Assembly: GCA_937902275.1 (NCBI GenBank) | Contig: CALFNW010000112.1 | Span: forward strand, 1 to 48,668 | DNA length: 48,668 nucleotides | From: UBA4717 sp002404395 | GTDB lineage: Bacteria > Bacillota > Clostridia > Oscillospirales > CAG-272 | Reading direction: 5' to 3' | Shown here: piece by piece, positions 1-9,300 of the stretch | How the letters are laid out: every line of letters begins with the position of its first letter | Numbering within the stretch: the first letter of the stretch is position 1 | Program-made: the position numbers and the translations under genes | The notes under the pieces: generated by a model | What the model was told of the DNA's origin: nothing | What the model saw: only the letters and a program-made list of their open reading frames with translations | The model's database searches: none

Positions 1-71
1 ACAATTGCGATAATACTTGATATTCCAATAAATATTAACTGCACTATTGAAAATACACCGCTAAATTTCAT
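1..71 (-). CDS. 5' end of a paralogue of the membrane-anchored protein at 207-1214 (partial)
   Basis: Reading the minus strand from an ATG at 71 gives an open frame to the window edge that begins MKFSGVFSIVQLIFIGISS. The neighbouring gene begins MKFTGEFSLGQTVFAAISC, so the first 20-odd residues align without gaps, both run into a hydrophobic membrane segment, and both start codons follow the same leader (U-run, hairpin, GGAGAC-type ribosome-binding site 7 bases from ATG). It is therefore a tandem paralogue. Only 23 codons are visible, so nothing can be said about its C-terminal domain. Located last in the minus-strand LamG-Rhs cluster, it may be a second immunity-type gene; this is inference. 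Confidence 0.75.
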   Translation of the reverse strand, partial: MKFSGVFSIVQLIFIGISSIIAI

Positions 72-83
72 ATGGTCTCCTTA

Positions 84-105
84 CCGCCGAAGACGGCTCA
101 AAAAA
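84..105 (-). repeat. Start-codon hairpin repeat, copy R1
   Basis: On the minus strand it reads TTTTTTGAG followed by CCGTC-TTC-GGCGG, a five-pair stem with a UUC triloop. The stem ends 12 bases before the ATG of the partial gene at 71, and the ribosome-binding site TAAGGAGACCAT fills that gap. It is near-identical to copy R2 in front of the paralogue at 1214. See the finding on this hairpin family. Confidence 0.8.
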
Positions 106-125
106 TACATTTTCCCCGTGCTGCC

Positions 126-161
126 GGACAGGCGAAACCGCTTACACGCCTCCGCCTGTCC
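126..161. repeat. Intergenic inverted repeat, copy A (related to 6290-6320)
   Basis: GGACAGGCG at 126-134 pairs with CGCCTGTCC at 153-161. The left part (ACAGGCG-N-AACCGC) and the ACGCCT block recur between the LamG and Rhs genes at 6290-6320. No T-run follows, so it is not an obvious terminator; it may be an RNA-processing or recombination scar within the cluster. Confidence 0.6.
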
Positions 162-206
162 ACACTCCTGATTTAGTATGTACTTATATTGATCACCACG
201 TATTGT

Positions 207-1214
207 CTATTCATCAATCACTTTTAAGCCGAAGGTATAACTCATAAAACCTCCGCAGGCTTCGGGAGTATCCGAAATGATCACGGACCACAATCCCATA
301 TGCTCAAAGTCTCTGTATCCATCACTGATCCTGATATAAAATTCTCCGTTTGGCGTACTGACCTTCCATACGCTTAATGTATAGCAATCAGTCATTCCGT
401 GCGGACGTTTCCCAAAAGTTTCGGTTTCGATAAACCAATTTGTTTTTATGTCAGGCTGACAAGTATTGTCGTAATAGGCAACAGGCTCAAAAGCAGTTAT
501 TTCATTTCCGATTTTGTCAAGCAATCGCCGATATTCATCGGGATCTATTGTATATACCGTATCTTCAGGAATAAAAAATGCTTTCTGAAATACGTCAAAG
601 TCGCCGCTGTTTAGCTTACTGACAAACTCTGAAAAATGTTTTTCATTAATCGCTTCAACATCAATGATCCGTGTAACTTTATCACGAACAATGTCGCTTT
701 CACCGCTTTCATGACTAAATTTTAAACGTACATCTTTGGAAATCGTCAACCTCTGTATACCTTGGTTTTCACTGTGATTATCATATGTGTGATCCTTTCC
801 GCTGACATGATAACTATATCCGGAATCGGTTTTTAAGCTTACTCTAAAACTCGAGTCAAAGTATACATTTTTACCGGTAACATTCCCATAGTTTTTGTAA
901 GTTGATTCACTGTCGATTATGTTTCCTTTAATGAAATCCAAAACCTCCTGTAATTCTCCGTCCTCACATTTTGCAAGAACAGAAGGCGCCATAAGCGCTT
1001 CAATTTTTTCAAGGTCTTTTTCGGCAAATGCCGTCTCAATCAGTTGTTGTCTTTCTTCGCATACTGAATTTATATGTATACCAATATGCTCCTCTTCAAA
1101 TATACCGAAAGTATAGTATGCAATGTCAATAAATAATACTATAACTATCGCGATAAAACATGATATTGCTGCAAATACTGTCTGCCCCAGTGAAAATTCT
1201 CCGGTAAATTTCAT
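207..1214 (-). CDS. Membrane-anchored protein behind Rhs; candidate immunity protein (DUF5104-like)
   Basis: 335 residues. The ATG at 1214 is chosen because AAAGGAG lies 6 bases upstream; the longer frame would begin inside the Rhs 3' end. Residues about 10-32 form one strongly hydrophobic segment, followed by a ~300-residue domain predicted outside the membrane. Two halves look loosely similar to each other: each has a helical start (LIETAFAEKDLEKIEALM; EFVSKLNSGDFDVFQKAF) followed by beta-rich sequence, and the second ends with GLWSVIIS. From memory this resembles DUF5104-type lipoproteins, but I could not test it. It starts 27 bases after the Rhs stop codon, the usual place of an immunity gene in polymorphic-toxin loci. 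No enzymatic motif is visible. Function is unknown; immunity is an inference from position and from the tandem paralogue. Confidence 0.7.
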   Translation of the reverse strand: MKFTGEFSLGQTVFAAISCFIAIVIVLFIDIAYYTFGIFEEEHIGIHINSVCEERQQLIETAFAEKDLEKIEALMAPSVLAKCEDGELQEVLDFIKGNIIDSESTYKNYGNVTGKNVYFDSSFRVSLKTDSGYSYHVSGKDHTYDNHSENQGIQRLTISKDVRLKFSHESGESDIVRDKVTRIIDVEAINEKHFSEFVSKLNSGDFDVFQKAFFIPEDTVYTIDPDEYRRLLDKIGNEITAFEPVAYYDNTCQPDIKTNWFIETETFGKRPHGMTDCYTLSVWKVSTPNGEFYIRISDGYRDFEHMGLWSVIISDTPEACGGFMSYTFGLKVIDE

Positions 1215-1226
1215 ACAGTCTCCTTT

Positions 1227-1248
1227 CCGCCGAAGACGGCTCAAAAAA
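1227..1248 (-). repeat. Start-codon hairpin repeat, copy R2
   Basis: Minus-strand TTTTTTGAG plus CCGTC-TTC-GGCGG, ending 12 bases before the ATG at 1214. The U-run overlaps the last codons of the Rhs gene: the repeat itself supplies the final Phe and the TGA stop. Confidence 0.8.
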
Positions 1249-1987
1249 TGCATTTTACGATATTGTTATCTTCAAAGATTAATTCGAAGTTGTATGGCGA
1301 CTCTTGGCCTTCCTGTGCACCAACTTCTGAGTCGTATCTTTTTTTCATTGCTTTGTACATATTCACCATACTACTGAAATCGAAAGTATATGTTGCAACC
1401 ATATCCGTCGGTTCCACTAATTTATATTCCGGATTAAAAAGTGTTATCCACCATTGTTCTTCCGTAGGCGTATAATCCCCGATCTCATTTCCTTTCAATG
1501 TCAGATTCAGCGTCATAGGCAGATGGAAACCTTCCGGAGTCCTATAATGCGCAATATCATCTTCCTTAATGTTGAGCAGTTTTCTGCACTTTTTGGACCA
1601 TTTGTTTGCAGAAAGGGTCTCATAAGCATCAAACACCCTTTTGTACATTCCCGCTTCTGCACCTGCACCAAGATTCAGATAGTCGCCCTTCCACATCCAG
1701 AGTACGTATTCTTCATCGTTATAATCAAATATGAACTTTCCTCTTTCCATTTCAGTTGACTTATCAAAAACATGATCATATAAGTCATTATATCCTACCC
1801 ATTTCTGCCAGCATCTTACAGACGCGTGATAGAGACCGTTTTCATCCGGAGTAATCATGAGAAAGAATTCAGCAAATATCGTACTGTGTGTTTGATCGCT
1901 CTGATCTCTGAATGTAATTTTATTAAACCAATAATTATAGGTTGCATCACCCAAATGAAGCATTAGTGATATAAAATTATGAGGCTT
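1241..1987 (-). other. Variable C-terminal tip of the Rhs protein
   Basis: The segment encodes residues ~1427-1674, downstream of the conserved DPNGL boundary. It is visibly richer in A+T than the repeat region from 2000 to 6265 and similar in composition to the adjacent candidate immunity gene, as expected if tip and downstream gene travel together. No nuclease, deaminase or protease signature was recognised. Confidence 0.6.
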
Positions 1988-4900
1988 CAGTCCATTTGGA
2001 TCGATGAAATTGACGGGATCGCCGGCACAATAGACGTACCAATTCACTCCGTCACAGATCGGATCTTCGCTTACGAATCTGCAGTCGCTCGGGTCATAGT
2101 ATCTTGCACGCAGATACATGAATCCCGTCTCTATGTCGTAATATTCGCCTGCATATCTGTACGGGTTCGTGTCGCTTTCCTTTACTACCGCTTCTGCGTA
2201 TCCTCCGTACCTGTACATTCCGTAGTCTGCCGCTTCGTTTCCGTATGCGTCATACTCGTACTCCTGCACAAGTATCCCGTACATATCATACACTCCGCTG
2301 ATGTCTCCGTGTCCGTTCTTTCGGTACACATATGTCCCTTTTCCGTCGCTGTATCCGATCAGCCCTTTCCCGCGGTAATACTCGTTTCGGTTTTGCGCAT
2401 TTTCCTCTGCTATCACGTTATTACCCGAAAGCGCATACTCCGTCCGCTCCCCGTTGACCGTCTTTGCTACTCTTATTCCCGCGCTGTTGTATTCATACTC
2501 CGCCGTATTCATTCCCACTCTTGCAGATATCATACGGTTTCTGCCGTCATATTCGTAGCTTTCTCTTTCTCCGGCTCTCGTACGGCTTATCATATTTCCG
2601 TTTCCGTCATATTCATATGCCGTATATACTCCGCCTTCATACGCTGTCTCTACTCTGTTATTCTTATCGTACGTATATACACGTCTGTCTAACTCCACAC
2701 CTTCTCCGTATCTGTATATTCCGTCCGTATTTCCGTATGCGTCATACGTATACTCCGTCACTTCTCCGCCGTCTTTTTCACGAATCAGTCGCCCTGCTCC
2801 GTCGTAGCTGTATTTCTTTTCCTTTATACCTCGCCTTCCGTTTATACTTACTTCTCCGATCCTTCTTCCGGCTCTGTCATACTCATACTGTATTTCGCCT
2901 TCCCATACTCCCTTTACGCTATAGTATATTCCGGCGATATTGCCGTCCTCTCCGTATTCGTACCGATACTCGCTTCCCGCTTTATCGTTTACCGCGCTTA
3001 TCAGTCTGTCGCTTCGGTCATACGTATAGTATTCGCTCCCTGCCGGCGTATTTGCGTATATCAGCCTCGCTCTTTCGTCATATCCGTAATATTCCGAAAA
3101 TGTTTCGGCTCCTCCCTCATACAGCGTCAGCTTCACAAGCTCTCCGTCGGGCGCATATTCATACGCGGTCTCTGAGTCTCCACGCTTTTCGCTTATCAGC
3201 TCTCCGTATCCGTTATATCCGTACTCTTCCTCGAGCTTTCCGGTTATATCTCTTACCTTTATTTTGTTTGATCGTATATCGTACTCATATCGGTTACCCT
3301 CGCTGTCTTTTTCGCCTTTTTCGCTCACCATTCTCCCCATGCCGTCATACTCATAGTACCATATTTTTCCGTTTCGGTCAACCTTTTTTATAATTTTCCC
3401 TGTGTTGTCATACTCATAGCACTCGCTCTGTCCTTCGCCGTCTGTTTTTTCGGTCATTCTGCCGAGTATGTCATACTCATAGCGGTTCTCATGATACTCG
3501 CCAGCGCTGCCGTTTCCCATAACCGTTATTCTGCCTTCGAGGTCATAAACATAAAACGTCTCGCTTCCCGCATTTGTCACCGTTACAGGACGGTTCATAC
3601 TGTCATACACCGTTTCGGTCGTTCTCCCGCTGGCGTCGATCAGCTTTATGCAGTTCCCGTTTGCGTCGTAAACATATTCGCTTTGACTGTATTCCCCTGC
3701 CGCATACGGTCGCTTTTCAGCGCTTTTTCTGCCGTATACGTCATATTCGTAATATACGCTTTCTCCCTCGCCGTTGCGCGCGCTTGTCAGCTCCCCGTAT
3801 TCGTTGTACTCACATTCCTCGGTTATGCCTCCGCTTTCTATAGTTAACACATTCCCGAGTCCGTCATACGTATACACGGTTTCTCTGCCCGACGCCGAGA
3901 TCGTCTTTATCACATTTCCGACATAGTCGTACTCGTTTACCGTTTCGCGCATTTCTACGCCCGAATACACGCGCTTTCTCGTCAGTCTTCCGTATGCGTC
4001 ATACTCATACTCGCTTTCAACGCGCTCGCTGCCGTCGGCGTTTGTATCTACCGACCGCACTAACGAGCCGTCGCCGTACACGTCGTCGTAATACACGCTT
4101 GAGCACAAAAGCAGTCCTCCGTCGTTTCCGTATACGCCGAGTCTGCTTACTCTGCCGTCCGCCTCATACTCGTACTCTACATAATTTCCCTCGCCGTCAA
4201 TACTGCGCTTCAACCGCATATACCCGTCATACTCTTGCCTTGCAAGCTCGCTCTTAAGCGTTTGCTCATACACTGACTCAAGCGCGCCCGCGCTCGTATA
4301 ATCATAGAGCTTTACACTTCCCTCGGGCAGATATTCGGTGAGCACATTGTTTTCGGTATCATACTCATAACTGACAACGCTGCCGTCGGCATATTCTTCG
4401 CTCAGTACCCGTCCGATCCTGTCATATCTGTAGCTCGTACTTCCGCCGTTACGGTCGGTATGCTCAAGCACTCTGTCGTTTTCGTCGTACTCATACTTTT
4501 CGCTCAGATATTCTTTTCCGCTTCCGCCGACTCTTATTTCGCTCGGCATATTTTTTTCGCCGTATCTGTACTCGGTGCGCCTGTCTCCGCTTTCTACCGC
4601 CGCTACGCGCCCGCGTTCATCGTACTCGTATTTCTGCTCGCGCTGATTTTTGCCGTTCACAAGCACACAACGTCTGCCGATGTTTTTTCCGTCCGAGGTC
4701 ATCACGCACAGTTCTTTCACCGTCGTTTTTCCGTCGCTCATATACTCGGTACGGATATTTTGCGAATAGCACTCATCATACGCATACCGCACCCCTCTGT
4801 TGCGCACGGCTTCTTCACTTTCGTTCTCCGAATATTCGTTTTCGTACAGCAGATTTCCGTTTTTGTCATATCGGTATTCTCTGAACAGGATCCCGATGTC

Positions 4901-6265
4901 GCCGTCGCTGTCATATGTTGTGAGCGTTTCTCCGCTCGGATAGCCGCTTTCCTTGTCGTATTTAAACTCGCTCTTGCATTTTTTCCCGTTTTCCGCGCTT
5001 GCGCTTCTTATCGACGGAAGGTGCCTGCTGTTATACTCACACACCCATACTCGCCCGAGTCTGTCGCTTATTTCGGTATAGTATGTATATTCCTCCGGCA
5101 GCTCTTCGGACTTGTATTTCGGATAACCGTCCGGTTCATTGCCGTATGCATAGCTGCTTATTTCGTATATTCGTCCCTCTTTGTCAAATTCTTTTCGCTC
5201 CGCCACCTTAAGATATTCGATATGTCCGGTTGCATTAAGTCTTCTTACTCCTTTGACATAGCTGTAATTCACTTCATAACCGGTCGGATATTCGATCGAC
5301 TTTATCGGAAAGTATCTGATATTGTGCTCGCTGCGTGTGCTTGCAAACGTATATTTCAGCTGTGTTTCTTCGTAATGTATCCGGACCTCATTTCCTTCTC
5401 CGTCCCGCACGGAATCAAGCAATCCTATTCCTATGTATCCTGTGCCCGCCGACGAATAATGCAGCTCGTATTCTTCGGCTCCGCTTGTTACCGTCGCCGT
5501 TTCGGTCCCGTATGTTATGCTGATCTCATGTCCTGCGCTGTCGCTTATTCTCTTCAAACGGTCAAATGTACCGACGCTTTCCCATTCGTAGCTTACACTG
5601 TTTCCGTATCTGTCACAGGTCTCGATCAGCAATCCGTCAGAATCAAAGTAATCTGCGCCTCCGTCCTTATATTCGAGCTTATATACCCGCTCTTCGTCCG
5701 GATCTGAAATGCTCGTTCGGATTTTGACGAACCTCACATCGCTCATGGTGTATCCCGACAGTCCGCTTTCATTGTCGTATTCAAGATCCGACTCATATAC
5801 CGCGCCGCTTCTCAGGTGCACGTAATAAGCGTTTTTTACCTCGCTTTTTTCCACATAAGGCAGCTCAAAGCTCCAACCTACGCCGGCACTGCTTCTGGTC
5901 AGCTCGCTTTTGGAAAGACTGCGGTTGATATTCTCGGTTTTTGAACTTATATATGCGTCTTCTATTCTTGCTCTTGAAGTTTCGTATGAAAGCGCCGCTC
6001 TCATGCTCAGATACGGGCTCGTTTGATATTCAAACAAAGCTACTGTCACCCGCAGACCGCCGGTTCGTGTATCCACCTCCGCTCCGACCCCGCTTTCGCT
6101 TACCGTATACGGCGCCTTTGCGTCTATATTATACTCCGCAACTTTTGATGCTGTATATGCGTCGGCAAGACTCATACTTTCCCCGCTGTCTGCGGCGCTT
6201 ACTCCCACTGACATAACTGCCGCAACCACTGCCGCGCATAACAGCTTTCTTATAATTCCTTTCAC
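1241..6265 (-). CDS. Secreted Rhs/YD-repeat protein with a C-terminal DUF4474-like module
   Basis: 1674 residues from a GTG start at 6265 (AAAGGAG 6 bases upstream). An N-terminal Sec signal peptide (basic KGIIRK, then LCAAVVAAVMSVGVSAA) exports it. Residues about 60-450 are a beta-rich leader; about 450-1400 are dozens of YD repeats (variants of YEYDxxGR). The Rhs core ends with the classic RARYYDPSDCRFVSEDP and DPVNFIDPNGL motifs near residue 1426. The remaining 248 residues are unrelated to the repeats and more AT-rich; FDYNDEEYVLWMWKGDY, GAEAGMY and QWWITLFNP resemble, from memory, the DUF4474 family. Rhs proteins wrap a hollow shell around a variable C-terminal effector; here there is no proteolysis or VgrG/T6SS partner, as expected for a Gram-positive wall protein of the WapA type. 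Operon: LamG gene 75 bases upstream, candidate immunity gene 27 bases downstream. Whether the tip is toxic is not known. Confidence 0.88.
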   Translation of the reverse strand: MKGIIRKLLCAAVVAAVMSVGVSAADSGESMSLADAYTASKVAEYNIDAKAPYTVSESGVGAEVDTRTGGLRVTVALFEYQTSPYLSMRAALSYETSRARIEDAYISSKTENINRSLSKSELTRSSAGVGWSFELPYVEKSEVKNAYYVHLRSGAVYESDLEYDNESGLSGYTMSDVRFVKIRTSISDPDEERVYKLEYKDGGADYFDSDGLLIETCDRYGNSVSYEWESVGTFDRLKRISDSAGHEISITYGTETATVTSGAEEYELHYSSAGTGYIGIGLLDSVRDGEGNEVRIHYEETQLKYTFASTRSEHNIRYFPIKSIEYPTGYEVNYSYVKGVRRLNATGHIEYLKVAERKEFDKEGRIYEISSYAYGNEPDGYPKYKSEELPEEYTYYTEISDRLGRVWVCEYNSRHLPSIRSASAENGKKCKSEFKYDKESGYPSGETLTTYDSDGDIGILFREYRYDKNGNLLYENEYSENESEEAVRNRGVRYAYDECYSQNIRTEYMSDGKTTVKELCVMTSDGKNIGRRCVLVNGKNQREQKYEYDERGRVAAVESGDRRTEYRYGEKNMPSEIRVGGSGKEYLSEKYEYDENDRVLEHTDRNGGSTSYRYDRIGRVLSEEYADGSVVSYEYDTENNVLTEYLPEGSVKLYDYTSAGALESVYEQTLKSELARQEYDGYMRLKRSIDGEGNYVEYEYEADGRVSRLGVYGNDGGLLLCSSVYYDDVYGDGSLVRSVDTNADGSERVESEYEYDAYGRLTRKRVYSGVEMRETVNEYDYVGNVIKTISASGRETVYTYDGLGNVLTIESGGITEECEYNEYGELTSARNGEGESVYYEYDVYGRKSAEKRPYAAGEYSQSEYVYDANGNCIKLIDASGRTTETVYDSMNRPVTVTNAGSETFYVYDLEGRITVMGNGSAGEYHENRYEYDILGRMTEKTDGEGQSECYEYDNTGKIIKKVDRNGKIWYYEYDGMGRMVSEKGEKDSEGNRYEYDIRSNKIKVRDITGKLEEEYGYNGYGELISEKRGDSETAYEYAPDGELVKLTLYEGGAETFSEYYGYDERARLIYANTPAGSEYYTYDRSDRLISAVNDKAGSEYRYEYGEDGNIAGIYYSVKGVWEGEIQYEYDRAGRRIGEVSINGRRGIKEKKYSYDGAGRLIREKDGGEVTEYTYDAYGNTDGIYRYGEGVELDRRVYTYDKNNRVETAYEGGVYTAYEYDGNGNMISRTRAGERESYEYDGRNRMISARVGMNTAEYEYNSAGIRVAKTVNGERTEYALSGNNVIAEENAQNRNEYYRGKGLIGYSDGKGTYVYRKNGHGDISGVYDMYGILVQEYEYDAYGNEAADYGMYRYGGYAEAVVKESDTNPYRYAGEYYDIETGFMYLRARYYDPSDCRFVSEDPICDGVNWYVYCAGDPVNFIDPNGLKPHNFISLMLHLGDATYNYWFNKITFRDQSDQTHSTIFAEFFLMITPDENGLYHASVRCWQKWVGYNDLYDHVFDKSTEMERGKFIFDYNDEEYVLWMWKGDYLNLGAGAEAGMYKRVFDAYETLSANKWSKKCRKLLNIKEDDIAHYRTPEGFHLPMTLNLTLKGNEIGDYTPTEEQWWITLFNPEYKLVEPTDMVATYTFDFSSMVNMYKAMKKRYDSEVGAQEGQESPYNFELIFEDNNIVKCIF

Positions 6266-6289
6266 TGCCTGCTCCTTTCGTCTTTTGCG

Positions 6290-6320
6290 ACAGGCGTAAC
6301 CGCATTTGCGGTCACGCCTC
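6290..6320. repeat. Intergenic inverted repeat, copy B (related to 126-161)
   Basis: Lies between the LamG and Rhs genes. AGGCGT-AACCGC pairs with GCGGT-CACGCCT around a short loop. It shares ACAGGCG-N-AACCGC and ACGCCTC with copy A, which separates the two paralogous genes at the other end of the cluster. Confidence 0.6.
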
Positions 6321-6340
6321 TCTCTATTACACTCCGCTTT

Positions 6341-9300
6341 TTAGTTTATACTTATACTGCTTATCATATAATAATTTATAAAATACGTCTTTTCACTCGT
6401 TTTTATCGTATAAAATACGGGTCCGATATTGTTCTGTCTGTTCTCTATCCACGAAATCAATCTGTCTATTTCTTTGACTCCGACAGTGCCTGACGAAAGA
6501 GATATGACCGTGCCGTCTGTCATAGTGATCTGCACCCCGGCAGTATCGCCGGTTGTATATTTTCGCGTGCTATTCAACACTATATCTGTATTAAAATCTT
6601 TGGTACTGCGGTCGGTCCTTACTACGGTTACCACGCCGAAATTACTGTTGCCGTACTCGGGATTTATTAACAAATTGCTGAGGACTTCGGACGGAACGGC
6701 AGATAATTCACGGCGAGACATTCCGAAGCGTCTGAGCTGCGATTCGCGTTTGTCAGGCTCCGCAAATAAATATTCGGAGTCTCCGGGAACTCTGATGAGT
6801 CTGCCGTTTTTATACGAATATATCCACTCATCACCGATATAGAAAAAGTAATTCGTTTCGGCGTTTGATGAAAAGTCTTCTGAAGCATATATTCCGTTTA
6901 TTGCAGAATAATCCGCCTTTGCAAAATTATTTACCCTTACTGCATATGCGCTGTATTCAAGCGTGGGAGTGGAATTTACCGACAGCTCATTTAAATTAGG
7001 AGTGTATAAATCTGAAGCTGACGAAAAATAGACGGCAAAATTCATCATATTGACCGCCGATTTGCGGCTCAGTTCTTCAAATGCGCTCGAAGGTATACTG
7101 TTCACATTTGAAAATGTCATACCAAAGTCACGGTATTCCTTAACACTCGGCAGTCTTCCTTTGCAAATTTCTCTCCACCCGTTATTATAGCTGTACCATG
7201 CTCCGCCGTCAAAAGCTATCATAAACTTGACAGTTTCATCAATAGGCCGCACGTCGCAAACGCCTATTAAAGACGGTTCAAAGCAATACAGCAGCTCTTT
7301 TTCGGAGTCATATCTGAATGCAACGGCGTCATTGTACGGCATATAAAAGATGTTTTGCTCATTGGTTATAAGATCATAAACAATGTATCTTGAATTGGAT
7401 ATTCCCGATTTGAATACCACTTTGTCTCCATCCATGCAAACAACATTATTCGGAATACTCAGATCAACACTTACCCTCAGATCAAGGTCAAAGTAGGATT
7501 TACCGCTGTATAAACGGTGATTTTTTTCGTCGATCATCGATTTATCGCTTATATCACGGACCTTGTTTTCCTGATATTCAAGTATGTACTTGCCGTTGCG
7601 CTTTTTAAAATAATATGTGTTGTTTTTATCAGTCACGATAAGCTTAGAGCTGTCAGGATAGACATATGCCTGATAGTCCGAACTGTTCGTCAATTCAATA
7701 CTTCCGTCGGTCGCATGAAATTCAAAATCATTTGTTGATTTTTTCTTTGTGTAGAATATCACTCCGTCATTTGAAATATCAAGAGCCGTGCAGTTTGTAC
7801 CCAAAGATGAGACAACAAACTCACCGTTTTTATAGTGGTAATATGCACTGCCGGAAGCATAATACTCTCCATTTTCCGAAAAGACCGATGATCCGGTTAT
7901 TGCAGCAGTTCCGGGCAACATTCCATCTTCTCGCTCTGTACCGATATTCTTTATATACCGCTTATTTTTAGAATCATCCGAGTATACTATAAGATTTCCG
8001 CTTTTGCTAAGATAAATGGAGCTTTCGGAGTAAAGCCCTCCCGGGTATGAATATGAACGTCGGCTCAAAGTACCGAATCCTACGTCAGTTTTAAGCGATC
8101 TTACATGACCGTTTACATATATATCGGATCTGAGTATCTGCGGGTCAATAAGATATTTGCCGGTATTAGCTGTATCGGACGCAAACTTTACCGAACCGTT
8201 TTCATATATGATATTATCTGCTGCCAACGCGGAGAGATCCGCCGCTTTGGTTTCGATTTTATTATAGCTTGACGTAATATCGTCAATATACCAATCGGAA
8301 TCATCATTGGCTGTCATATATATTCCGACAACATTTCCGCCGAGTACCTCGTCGGTCTTTGTCAGATCAAGCGTAATTTTCTGCCACGAATTCAGCTCAA
8401 AGTCTTCGCCGATAGCAAACATTCCGTCGCCGTTCTTATCGCAAAGCAGCTTAACATACATACGCTCGATCGAATCATACCCGTAATTATCGGTAGCCGC
8501 ATAAAACTCAATATGCCTTGCGTTGTCGCCGGGGCGAATCCACAGCTCTGCTTGATTGATCTTTGCATTTGCGCTGTATAATTTCGGAAGCTCGGCTATT
8601 TCGGCAGTTCCGTCTGCATTTATCGTCAGCGCGCTTACCGATGTAGTTTCATTATCAGACAGATATACCAGATATTCCTGTCCTTCTTCAAGTTCGGCAT
8701 TGAATATAATATTTCCTTTACGGTCGCTGATCTTATATTCATCTGTGAATATTTCACCGTGTTTCCCGGCAACAGTAAGCTTCATTGTTTTAAGAGCGCC
8801 TGTACGGACGCCCACAAGCACGCCCTCTCCGTCGTTTAAAAGCACCTCCGATGCCACTGCGCCCTCTTCAACATCATATATATCCGATATATCGGACGTT
8901 ATATCTGATGCGTTTACATTATCATAAGCCATAACTTCTTCGTCTATATCCGTTACATTACCGCCTATCTCCGCATCCGGTTCCGGTTCAACGGTAACGT
9001 CACTGAACAAATATTGCCCTTTGCCCGCAACGCTGACTGTAAAATCGGAAGAAATTTCAGATAAAGCCGAATTTTCGGCAGAGCCCGAAGCACCCGTATT
9101 CTCCGCCGGTTCATCCTCGCTTATACTGAAAGGAAGCGTTTTCTTTATAGGATAGTATTCCACAACTTCCGTGTTGGCTTTATAATTGATTTTGAGCGCA
9201 AGCTTTCCGCTGTGTGATACATTTGAAAGCGTTTCATCACGCCATAATGAGGCGTTTTTTTCAAAATCTTCGTTTAGCAGAAATACGTTTTCGCTTTCAA

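Noticed and set aside
2000..5700. Regularly spaced similar DNA motifs that could suggest a CRISPR array
   Set aside because: They encode YD-repeat residues in frame, differ in length and sequence, and have no constant repeat/spacer pattern.
1979..6216. Several long plus-strand frames opposite the Rhs gene (up to ~415 codons)
   Set aside because: Repetitive codons of the YD repeats leave the other strand open; products are low-complexity, rich in Arg/Ser/Phe/Tyr, without start signals or family features.
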